The translations under genes were made by a program, and so were the position numbers. The notes below the pieces were generated by a model. It was not told where the DNA came from and ran no database searches. It worked only from the letters and a program-made list of their open reading frames with translations. A DNA stretch of 57,766 nt from an uncultured Verrucomicrobia subdivision 3 bacterium (GTDB lineage Bacteria > Verrucomicrobiota > Verrucomicrobiia > Limisphaerales > UBA11358), in contig CAIXUZ010000069.1 in the NCBI GenBank assembly GCA_903922735.1, positions 1-57,766 on the forward strand. Direction: 5' to 3'. Positions 51,155 to 57,766 of the stretch are shown here, piece by piece (within the stretch, counting starts at the first letter, position 1; every line of letters starts with the position of its first letter).

Positions 51155-52666
51155 ATGAAAACTCTTGCCGAGAATACGCTGAACATCAATCCGCGCCTGC
51201 TGGCTCCGCATGCTCCACCGCCGGCCTTCAACCCGCCGCGGATGAACCGCAAAGCCTTGATTGAGGAGGCCAAGTCCCGCGTCGCCGACTTCCATCGTGT
51301 CAGTAAGCTTGGTTTGCTTAAGACCGATGGCGAATTTTATCCGTCCGTCCATTATCCGCCGATCACGATGTATCCACCGATGACCGATGACGAATTACTG
51401 GAAGGCTACACCCTGCCGTCAGACGGGGCGCTGGATGTGTATGCCCACATTCCATTTTGCAATTCTCACTGCGTCTTCTGCCATTATCCCGTGAAAACCG
51501 GACTGCAGATTGAGGAAAAAAACCGCTACCTCGGCGCTTTCGAGAAGGAGATGGACATCTGGTGCAACCGGTTGGGCGTTGACCGGATCAAGGCCCGCTC
51601 CATTCTGGTCGGTGGCGGCACGCCGACCTTCCTTACTGTTGACCAGTTGGAACGTTTTTTTGACATATTTTGCGAACGGGTGGATTTATCCATCTGCCGC
51701 CAGTTCAACTACGACGTGGATCCGAACACGCTCATCGGCCCCGAAGGAGCCAAGCGTCTGCAAATCATGCGCGACCACGGCGTGGACCGGCTCACGCTCG
51801 GCATCCAATCGCTTAACCCGATGGTCTTGAAAAAAATGGGGCGCCACCATGGCCGTGAAGAATCACTCGAAGCGATACGCGACACATTGGCTGCCGGATT
51901 TCAGGTTAATATCGAATTTATTTTTGGACACCCCGGTCAAACCATTGACAATTGGCTGGATGTGATTGAGGAAGCCTGTCAATTAGGAGTTCATGAAATT
52001 CAACAATACCGCCTGAAGATAGAAGCCTACGGTGATCATCAAGCGGCAGTAAAAAACATGGTTGAGATAAAACCTGAACAGGCGCCTTCCAACGAGGAAC
52101 AATTCATCATGAAGCAGGCATCCATCCTCATGCTTAAGCATTATGGGTATACCGAAAATTTGCGCCGCGTTTTCTCACGCGTTCGCGGTGATTACTCGGT
52201 CTATGCTCACAACCAGTGCTGCGTCCAATTCGATCAGATTGGTATCGGCCTCACGGCTTTCAGCAGCTTGCGTGATCGATTTGCGCTGCCGACGCAAAAC
52301 TTTGAGGAATATTACGCAATGATTGAAAGCGGCCATCTGCCCATTAACCGCGGTTACCGGCGCACCGCTGAAGATCAGGCGCGCTGGGCCATCATACTGC
52401 CGATCAAAAATCGCGATGTCCGCCCGTCAAATTTTCGCCGTCTTACTGGTGTGGGCCTAGACGAAGTCTTCAAAGCGAAAATTGCTGCGTTACAAGAACA
52501 CGGTATCGTCACCTTTACCGACCGCGCGCTAGGCGTCACCCCTCTTGGTGCATTCTTTGCCGATGAAGTTGCCCAGCAATTCCACCACCCGGACTTCATC
52601 CCGTACCCGCGCTCGTGCTACGCCGAAGGACCGTTAAATCCCTATTTGAACAACGAGGTTTTTTAA
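51155..52666 (+). CDS. HemN/HemW-like radical SAM protein
   Basis: A 503-residue protein of the coproporphyrinogen III oxidase-like radical SAM group. ATG at 51155 has an SD (AAGGA). The cluster motif is Cys102, Cys106 and Cys109 in AHIPFCNSHCVFCHYP. Further features are the SAM-binding VGGGTPTFL, RLTLGIQSLNPMVLKKMGR, and NIEFIFGHPGQT. A HemN_C-like C-terminal part follows (FDQIGIGLTAFSSLRDRF, LDEVFKAKIAALQEHGIV). The 90-residue N-terminal extension before the barrel is longer than in HemW. Members include haem synthesis enzymes, haem chaperones and haem-degrading methyltransferases; pairing with a HydE-like gene is not standard for any of these. It follows the HydE-like gene by 53 bp. Confidence 0.85.
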   Translation: MKTLAENTLNINPRLLAPHAPPPAFNPPRMNRKALIEEAKSRVADFHRVSKLGLLKTDGEFYPSVHYPPITMYPPMTDDELLEGYTLPSDGALDVYAHIPFCNSHCVFCHYPVKTGLQIEEKNRYLGAFEKEMDIWCNRLGVDRIKARSILVGGGTPTFLTVDQLERFFDIFCERVDLSICRQFNYDVDPNTLIGPEGAKRLQIMRDHGVDRLTLGIQSLNPMVLKKMGRHHGREESLEAIRDTLAAGFQVNIEFIFGHPGQTIDNWLDVIEEACQLGVHEIQQYRLKIEAYGDHQAAVKNMVEIKPEQAPSNEEQFIMKQASILMLKHYGYTENLRRVFSRVRGDYSVYAHNQCCVQFDQIGIGLTAFSSLRDRFALPTQNFEEYYAMIESGHLPINRGYRRTAEDQARWAIILPIKNRDVRPSNFRRLTGVGLDEVFKAKIAALQEHGIVTFTDRALGVTPLGAFFADEVAQQFHHPDFIPYPRSCYAEGPLNPYLNNEVF

Positions 52667-52720
52667 TTGTAGGTAATTTGCCAGCAATAAAACGTTCGAG
52701 AACAGACTCCTTTTTGCAAC

Positions 52721-52969
52721 ATGGAAAAGACCACTCAAAATGCGCCAGCGGAAGGCGCCGGCGGAGCGCCAGCACCGGCATTGCAACCCTGTAAGGCGCG
52801 TGTCTTTTACCATTGGAAAAAACCAGGTGCGAAGGAACGGCATGGATTTGCCATGGGCATCGTCATCGCCCAAGAGAAAACCCCCGAATCTGTCATCGCC
52901 GCTTTGCGGCAGACATACCCAAATCTCGAGCCATTTATCATAGAAATCGACAAACTCGAATGGCGTTAG
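52721..52969 (+). CDS. 82-residue protein of unknown function, last gene of radical SAM operon
   Basis: A small soluble protein I do not recognise. Residues 1 to 22 are Ala/Gly/Pro-rich and probably flexible (APAEGAGGAPAPAL). Residues 23 to 82 look like a compact strand-helix-strand domain: CKARVFYHWKKPGAKERHGF, then AMGIVIAQEKTPESVIAALR and PNLEPFIIEIDKLEWR. There is one Cys and no obvious recognition-leader pattern. It begins 54 bp after the HemN/HemW-like stop on the same strand, with no terminator between. Possible roles are a carrier or scaffold for the radical SAM product, a small accessory subunit, or a substrate. Confidence 0.65.
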   Translation: MEKTTQNAPAEGAGGAPAPALQPCKARVFYHWKKPGAKERHGFAMGIVIAQEKTPESVIAALRQTYPNLEPFIIEIDKLEWR

Positions 52970-53111
52970 TGCAAACGTGAAGGGCCATTCGAGCGGCACA
53001 GCTCCTGATCAAGCCGCTGTTCTTGATGCCTGCTGACCGCTTTTCAAACCAGCTAAACCGGTTGCGATGGTTCCCTTTTCTGGGCCTCTGATTCTACCAG
53101 CTATTATTGTA

Positions 53112-54926
53112 TTACGAGGCAAATTGGAGTTCGTATAGTTTCTGGTAAACGCCGCCGCGTTGAATGAGTTCATCATGCCGGCCGGTCTCGACAATTTTCC
53201 CCTGATCCATCACGACGATCACATCGGCGTGCAGAATGGTCGAAAGCCGGTGCGCGATGCAAATCGTGGTGCGGCCTTTCATCAGCTCGTCGAGAGCGGA
53301 CTGCACGGCGCGCTCGGATTCGGTGTCGAGCGCGCTGGTGGCCTCGTCGAGAACCAGAATGGGCGCGTTTTTCAAGACGGCGCGGGCGATGGCGAGGCGC
53401 TGACGCTGGCCGCCGGAAAGCGAGACGCCTTTTTCGCCGATGACGGTGTCGAAGCCGCCCGGCTTTTCCATGATGAATTCAAAGGCGTAGGCGTGTTTGG
53501 CGGCGGCGATAATCTCGTCGTTCGTCGCGCCGAGCCGACCCAGCTCGATGTTCCGGCGGATGGTGTCGTTGAACAGGATGTTTTCCTGAGCGACGACAGC
53601 GATCTGATTCCGCAAGTCGCGGGTGGAAACGTCACGCAAATCCACGCCGCCGATTTTTATCGCGCCGCGCACAGGGTCGTAGAAACGCAGGAGGAGGTTG
53701 GCGAGCGTGGTTTTACCGGAGCCGCTGGCTCCGACGAGCGCGACCAACTGGCCGGCTTTGACGGTGAGGCTGACGTTGTGGAGGACGGGTTTTTCGCCGT
53801 AGTTGAAATCAAGGTTTTGAATTTCAATGTCGGCCTTGTCGGCGTGGAGCATTTTCGGCGCGGCGGGTTCGGGCACGGCATTTTCGGTGGCGAGCAGTTC
53901 AAAGACGCGTTCGCTGGCGGCGCGGGCTTGGGTGATCTGGTTGTTCAGGCGCGTTATGTTTTTCATTGGTCCATACATTGAAAAAATACTGCCGGCAAAA
54001 AGGATGAAATCTCCGGGATTGGGATTGGTCTTCGCCAGGTAAACCATGTAAAGCAACGCGAGCGCCACTCCAAATGCGGCAAAGAAATCAATCATCGGAC
54101 CGGTGATTTCGCTGGCGCGGATGATTCGCATGTAGTTGCTGATGGCTTCATTCCCGGATCGGCGGAATTCATGCGTGACGACGTTTTCGAGATTGTAGGA
54201 TTTGATCACGCGATAGCCGGAGAAGGATTCGCTCATGACCTGCATGATTCCAGCGCTCTGGTATTGCATTCCCCGGGTGGCGTGGCGGATTTTACGATTG
54301 TAAACAATGATCGGGATCATGCAAATCGGCAATGAAATCAGCGAAATAAGCGTCATCATTGGCTGCCGCCAAAGCAATACGCTTAATATTCCAATCAAGG
54401 TGACCGGGTCGCGGACAATGACCGACGTGGCGCCGCTGATAATGGATTGCAGCGCGCCAGTGTCGTTCATGACGTGTGAGATGAGTTGGCCGCTGCTGGT
54501 TTTGTTGAAAAATCCGGCGGACAGGCCAAGCAGATGATTAAATAATTTCGTTCGCAAGTCAGTGACGGTGCGAATGGCAGCCCATTGCAAAAAATAGGTG
54601 TTCAGGTAGCCCATGACTTTTGAAAGCAACATGGCCACCGGAATGGTCATCACCAGCAGGAACACCGCCCAGAAATGTTCCCGCAGACCGCTCCCCATGC
54701 CAGTGCGGACATTCTCAATCCAAGGCTGAATGAAAGCCGGAAGTTTGATGAACTGCTGGCTCGTCACACCACCCACCGGTTGAAATACCAGCGTGGAAAC
54801 CAGCCAAATGGAAGCCATAAGCAGTGGCGCCATGACGCCCGCAAGGACGCCGGTCACAACGCCCAGAAACAGCCGGAACCGGTAGGGTCGGGCAAACGTC
54901 CAAAGGTTTAAAAAAAATTTAGTCAT
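53112..54926 (-). CDS. msbA: MsbA-type lipid/polysaccharide ABC exporter
   Basis: A 604-residue half-transporter, probably homodimeric, with six N-terminal transmembrane helices and a C-terminal ATPase. Walker A is GASGSGKTT, the Q-loop region AVVAQENILFND, the signature VSLSGGQRQRLAIARA, Walker B PILVLDEATSALD and the H-loop TICIAHRLSTI. Coupling-helix text such as FFNKTSSGQLISHVMNDTGA is typical of MsbA, which flips lipid A-core across the inner membrane. The adjacent glycosyltransferases and the presence of kdsB support lipid or glycolipid export. A 42-bp repeat (54976-55017) lies 49 bp upstream of its ATG. Confidence 0.92.
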   Translation of the reverse strand: MTKFFLNLWTFARPYRFRLFLGVVTGVLAGVMAPLLMASIWLVSTLVFQPVGGVTSQQFIKLPAFIQPWIENVRTGMGSGLREHFWAVFLLVMTIPVAMLLSKVMGYLNTYFLQWAAIRTVTDLRTKLFNHLLGLSAGFFNKTSSGQLISHVMNDTGALQSIISGATSVIVRDPVTLIGILSVLLWRQPMMTLISLISLPICMIPIIVYNRKIRHATRGMQYQSAGIMQVMSESFSGYRVIKSYNLENVVTHEFRRSGNEAISNYMRIIRASEITGPMIDFFAAFGVALALLYMVYLAKTNPNPGDFILFAGSIFSMYGPMKNITRLNNQITQARAASERVFELLATENAVPEPAAPKMLHADKADIEIQNLDFNYGEKPVLHNVSLTVKAGQLVALVGASGSGKTTLANLLLRFYDPVRGAIKIGGVDLRDVSTRDLRNQIAVVAQENILFNDTIRRNIELGRLGATNDEIIAAAKHAYAFEFIMEKPGGFDTVIGEKGVSLSGGQRQRLAIARAVLKNAPILVLDEATSALDTESERAVQSALDELMKGRTTICIAHRLSTILHADVIVVMDQGKIVETGRHDELIQRGGVYQKLYELQFAS

Positions 54927-54975
54927 TGGTTATTTGATTGGGTTCAACTTCTTAATCTAGCCAATGAGTTGGACC

Positions 54976-55017
54976 CAGTGGTTGATTTTATGTTTTTGTT
55001 TGTTCTTTGTCCATCCC
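54976..55017. repeat. 42-bp upstream repeat, copy 1
   Basis: It matches 57175-57216 at 36 of 42 positions in the same orientation, without gaps. The core TTTATGTTTTTGT and the end TTGTCCATCCC are identical. It lies in the 251-bp non-coding gap upstream of msbA, whose ATG is 49 bp away on the minus strand. Confidence 0.75.
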
Positions 55018-55177
55018 CTGTGTTGGGAAGGCTCGGAGCAAACGAAGTTGAGAATGGACAAATCCAACCACCACACCAACGCCGTGACAGAAGGCTTGAG
55101 CTCTAAAATTCAGAGCATCAAATCAAAAGCGTGCGGCCCAGGCAAAACGCATTTTGCCGAGGTCTCAAAACATAAAT

Positions 55178-55978
55178 CTAACGCACTATGCCAATGAAAA
55201 ACTCGGGGAATTTTTCCCGCATGTAACGGTCTAATTCCTTTTGACTTTTCTCATGGTTGGTAACGGTATGCAGCATGGAGTTCGAATGAACTCGGTAGCG
55301 AGCCAAAATCTCATGAACCTGAAGACCGTAACCGTTAGCTCGCGCGAGTTTGAACCAAAAATCGTAGTCTTCCCAGCCAGGGCGGGGCATGGAAACAGAA
55401 TATCCACCAACCAGCTCCCAAACGCTCTTACGCATCAGCACCATGGCGTCAATTGTATTGCCCAAACCCAGTTTCTCAGCATCCCATGGGTATAGATGCA
55501 TCAGGTAAGGCGGCTTTAAATCATCAAGCCCGCCAGTGAATCGTTCAACGAGACAGTAAGCAAATGAAGCGGCGCTGGATTGGAGGCTTTGCTCAAGTTT
55601 TTTAAGACAAGTGGGATAAATCAAGTTGTCGGCATCAAGCGGGAAGACAAATTCTGTTTCTGTCTGACTGAAACCATCATTTCGGGTCTGGGCCAGACCT
55701 GCATTATTGCGGTGCTTTAGGAGCGACGCCTTTCTAAACCTTTCCCCATGTTTATCGAGCCATTGCCTGGCCACTTCTGCGCTGTCATCCGTTGAATCGT
55801 CGTCCACAATGACCAGATCTAGATTTTCCAAGGTCTGCCTGGAAACGCTCTCAAGCGTTTCAACCAGAAAATGACCATAGTTAAAAAGTGGAACCACGAC
55901 ACTTATACTCGGCACTGAGATGTCAGCGCGCCGCCATTCAAAAAGAATTTCCAAATTGGGGGATATAATTACGCTCAT
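55178..55978 (-). CDS. family 2 glycosyltransferase
   Basis: A 266-residue GT-A fold glycosyltransferase. The nucleotide-sugar half has ISVVVPLFNYGHFLVETLES, VIVDDDSTDDSAEVARQW and the DxD-type FPLDADNLIYP. The acceptor half includes PRPGWEDYDFWFKLARANG with the ED catalytic region. It starts one base after the preceding gene's stop (55980) and is therefore translationally linked to that glycosyltransferase. With msbA next downstream, the trio suggests synthesis and export of a surface glycan. Confidence 0.93.
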   Translation of the reverse strand: MSVIISPNLEILFEWRRADISVPSISVVVPLFNYGHFLVETLESVSRQTLENLDLVIVDDDSTDDSAEVARQWLDKHGERFRKASLLKHRNNAGLAQTRNDGFSQTETEFVFPLDADNLIYPTCLKKLEQSLQSSAASFAYCLVERFTGGLDDLKPPYLMHLYPWDAEKLGLGNTIDAMVLMRKSVWELVGGYSVSMPRPGWEDYDFWFKLARANGYGLQVHEILARYRVHSNSMLHTVTNHEKSQKELDRYMREKFPEFFIGIVR

Positions 55979-55979
55979 A

Positions 55980-57143
55980 TCATGGCCGAATTTGAGGTGA
56001 ATGGGAAAAGGGGCGGAATGCTTCTTTGAGGATATTTGGCAGATGAAGCTGCTCTTTCAACTGTCTAAAACCAGCGGTGCGAATCGTTTCCGCTTCCTTA
56101 ACGCCGCAAGGATCACTCAAATAATATTCAATGCGTTCCGGCAACTCATCCAAAGATGACTGCACTAAATGCACACCAGACACAAACGGCGGGGCATCCG
56201 CAACGGTCTCGGTAATCACCAGCGCACGTTGCCAAATACCCATCATAACAATTCCGTGCCATTCAAAGTGATGATTATTTTCATCGCGATGCACATTAAG
56301 AACTATTTTGGAACGCTGCGAGATGCCAGCGGTGATGCGCGAATGCCAGTTGCCTGGAAGACCTTCGACACGCCGAGATCCGGACCCTGGCGGCATTAAG
56401 CGCAGATGGCTTTTGAAGCGCTCAATTCGTGGTGCTATGCGAGCAAAAAAAACACTGCGACGTTGATTCGATTCCCCCACAAAACTAAGGTCTATAGGGC
56501 GATTAGTTAAGGGGCGGTCTGTATCAATCCAGTTTGTCACGCTTGGTCCCAACGCCTCTGTTTCTGGAGTGATTGGCAATAAAGCCCGCCTATCATAAGG
56601 GGCAAAATTTTCAACGTAACCAAGAGGAAGGTGAGAAGCCGAATACCCCAACCGTTCCAACTCATGAACCGTGGCAAGATCAATATCAAACACATGCCGA
56701 GCCCGCTTAAACACAGGCAAAGCCGTTTTGAACCATTGGGTTTGCCGTGGTTCTGTGTTCAAGAGCAAGAGACGATCAGAACTAACCCGGTTTAAGCACC
56801 TTGAACCATCACCCAGTCTATAAAACTCATGTGGGGCCACCACCAAGTGCATCTCAGCCTCTACAGAAGGATAATCGTTCTCGGTGCGCAAGTGACAAGA
56901 AATCCCAGCTTGCACCAACCCCGCCTGTAGCAATTGCGCAATTTCCCTGGAAAAACAGTTCCCCAACGAATTAAAATAAATGGCCAGGGTGACGCGCTCG
57001 CTCGATTTACCAAAGAACTGCTTGCGCCGCTTCCGAATCGAGCGCTCAATTCTTGTGACGCGCTCGCTCGTTTCACCAAAAAACTGCTTGCGCCGTTTCC
57101 GAATCGAGCGCTCAATTATTTTAAGAAAGCTGAGAGGGTTCAC
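55980..57143 (-). CDS. glycosyltransferase-like protein with duplicated basic N-terminus
   Basis: A 387-residue protein starting with GTG. Residues 10 to 31 and 32 to 53 are a near-perfect tandem repeat (IERSIRKRRKQFFG, then ETSERVTR or KSSERVTL), strongly basic. The rest resembles a GT-B or CgeB-like glycosyltransferase: VTLAIYFNSLGNCFSREIAQ, LPLGYVENFAPYD, IDLSFVGESNQRRSVFFARI, and SKIVLNVHRDENNHHFEWHG near the C-terminus. The family call is moderate because the catalytic motif is not obvious. It overlaps the operon with the GT2 gene. Slightly more AT-rich than the window average. A 42-bp repeat lies 31 bp upstream. Confidence 0.7.
   Translation of the reverse strand: MNPLSFLKIIERSIRKRRKQFFGETSERVTRIERSIRKRRKQFFGKSSERVTLAIYFNSLGNCFSREIAQLLQAGLVQAGISCHLRTENDYPSVEAEMHLVVAPHEFYRLGDGSRCLNRVSSDRLLLLNTEPRQTQWFKTALPVFKRARHVFDIDLATVHELERLGYSASHLPLGYVENFAPYDRRALLPITPETEALGPSVTNWIDTDRPLTNRPIDLSFVGESNQRRSVFFARIAPRIERFKSHLRLMPPGSGSRRVEGLPGNWHSRITAGISQRSKIVLNVHRDENNHHFEWHGIVMMGIWQRALVITETVADAPPFVSGVHLVQSSLDELPERIEYYLSDPCGVKEAETIRTAGFRQLKEQLHLPNILKEAFRPFSHSPQIRP
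56989..57120. repeat. 66-bp tandem duplication inside the glycosyltransferase gene
   Basis: Copy 1 (56989-57054) and copy 2 (57055-57120) match at 61 of 66 positions. The unit is a multiple of three, so the frame is kept and 22 residues are duplicated in the protein. Confidence 0.93.
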
Positions 57144-57597
57144 TTTCCATGGTCCACATGAGGTTTTGTCTTGGCACTGGTTGAGTTTATGTTTTTGTCG
57201 GTTGCTTGTCCATCCCGCGTTACCTCACGGCTAAATGTTACTTTCGGCTGGATCCGCCGGAACTTCATTGCCTTACAATCAAGATATCAGGATCTCCGGG
57301 TGGTAAAACGCGATAAACCTACCCTCCCGGAAATCGGCGAATCGATTGCATTACAACTACACAGAACAGCACTAGCATATTGCGGAATATAATTTCGACA
57401 GCCCTGAAAACAAGACAAAATGCCATGGGTTATGAACCCGAAAGCTTGGCCAACCCGGATGAACCGCGATTCGCTCCGCAAGTCACTTTGCTCACGATCT
57501 GGCAGGTCTTCTGCGACTATGGACGTCACCAAAGAATCAACCGAGCCATAAATCAAGTTATGCCATTTTAGCCGGGCGTTTGGAAGGTTGAAGCCCG
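57144..57597. other. 454-bp gap upstream of the glycosyltransferase pair
   Basis: It holds the second copy of the 42-bp repeat. Short open frames exist on both strands, including one of 105 codons on the minus strand (57287-57604, GTG start overlapping the stop of the upstream partial gene), but their products look like random translation. No RNA gene or terminator is recognised. Confidence 0.45.
57175..57216. repeat. 42-bp upstream repeat, copy 2
   Basis: The partner of 54976-55017, 36 of 42 identical. It ends 31 bp upstream of the GTG start of the minus-strand glycosyltransferase gene at 57143. Confidence 0.75.
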
Positions 57598-57766
57598 TCA
57601 ACACTTGCGGGATTCCACCGGCCCCGTTTCAGCCTTGCGGCCGACAAACTCAAATCCGGCGGCCAGCCGCTCTTGGGCCGATTGGGACAACTGGCGCAGA
57701 TCGGACCAGCGGGCGTCGTCCCGGCATTCAGGCTGGTTCCAAAAGGAGGCGATGGTCTTCAGCGGC
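57598..57766 (-). CDS. C-terminal end of an unidentified gene (5' end outside window)
   Basis: On the minus strand the frame is open from the window edge for 55 codons to a TGA at 57598-57600. The product opens PLKTIASFWNQPECRDDARW and ends ETGPVESRKC. Composition (charged helical segment, balanced codons, high third-position GC) looks like real coding sequence, unlike the gap that follows. I do not recognise the family from this fragment. It is on the same strand as the glycosyltransferase and msbA genes and might belong to the same surface-glycan locus. Confidence 0.55.
   Translation of the reverse strand, partial: PLKTIASFWNQPECRDDARWSDLRQLSQSAQERLAAGFEFVGRKAETGPVESRKC

Noticed and set aside
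54964..55197. 77-codon plus-strand ORF covering the first 42-bp repeat
   Set aside because: The frame extends into the 3' end of the GT2 gene and its similarity to the other copy is fully explained by the DNA repeat.
56989..57120. CRISPR-like array
   Set aside because: Only two adjacent units without spacers, inside a coding frame; it is a tandem duplication.
57287..57604. 105-codon minus-strand ORF after the partial gene at the window edge
   Set aside because: Its GTG start overlaps the upstream stop as in coupled genes, but the product looks random, with competing frames on the other strand; not supported as a gene.
1..57766. tRNA or rRNA genes, insertion sequences, prophage
   Set aside because: No cloverleaf-like GGTTCGAATCC context, rRNA core sequence, transposase motif or phage structural gene was recognised anywhere in the window.

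Overview
The window is a chromosomal segment of a Gram-negative, heterotrophic bacterium that most resembles the Verrucomicrobiota (subdivision 3, Pedosphaera/Limisphaerales-like). This is an inference from gene content and style. Secreted enzymes carry twin-arginine leaders (610-1536, 7912-9198). Secreted proteins end in a shared C-terminal module with an NR-Y...NL..W pattern and a terminal YRI or FRV. Families common in that phylum are present (DUF2264, GH105, GH99-like, BNR_4, GH16), along with LPS genes (kdsB, GT9, msbA). Shine-Dalgarno sites are weak or absent at most genes. No rRNA, tRNA, CRISPR array, insertion sequence or phage module was seen.

Layout. 1-570 is the 3' end of thrS. 610-5639 is a plus-strand run of exported carbohydrate-active proteins (sugar isomerase-like TIM barrel, GH105, GH99-like, BNR_4), probably a small polysaccharide-degradation locus. 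5795-7868 holds a two-part YjjP/YjjB (ThrE-type) exporter and a YebC-family regulator closed by a clear terminator. 7912-18737 (minus) holds dnaE overlapping a DUF2264 gene, a subtilase, a DRE-TIM aldolase-family gene, a GT9 glycosyltransferase, gdx/sugE and hisD. 18821-21569 holds pyrF, an ABM monooxygenase, a pyrimidine phosphorylase and a small membrane protein. 21585-24038 is the fatty-acid block fabG-acpP-fabF. 24149-31983 (plus) holds a DUF2723 membrane protein, a large EF-hand membrane protein, nth, a lipoate ligase-like gene, a secreted endonuclease/phosphatase-fold protein and a HAD phosphatase. 31985-38591 (minus) holds an FmdB zinc ribbon, GH16, a conserved unknown, kdsB and an MBOAT/AlgJ-like acetylation pair. 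38951-47181 holds two unusual methyltransferase-like genes and a complete MacA-MacB-TolC efflux operon.

47520-52969 is the most distinctive part. An amino-acid permease is followed by an apparent operon of a tiny ORF, an EamA transporter, a HydE-like radical SAM enzyme, a HemN/HemW-like radical SAM enzyme and an 82-residue protein. No hydrogenase gene and no other haem-pathway gene is present in the window, so this is the best candidate for an undescribed biosynthetic or modification system. 53112-57766 (minus) holds an MsbA-type exporter, two glycosyltransferases and the 3' end of one more gene. A 42-bp repeat lies just upstream of msbA and of the glycosyltransferase pair.

Sequence-level oddities include a frameshifted relic of the aldolase gene's 3' end beside dnaE, a 66-bp tandem duplication inside a glycosyltransferase gene, and short imperfect repeats at gene boundaries (both sides of pyrF; between nth and the lipoate ligase).
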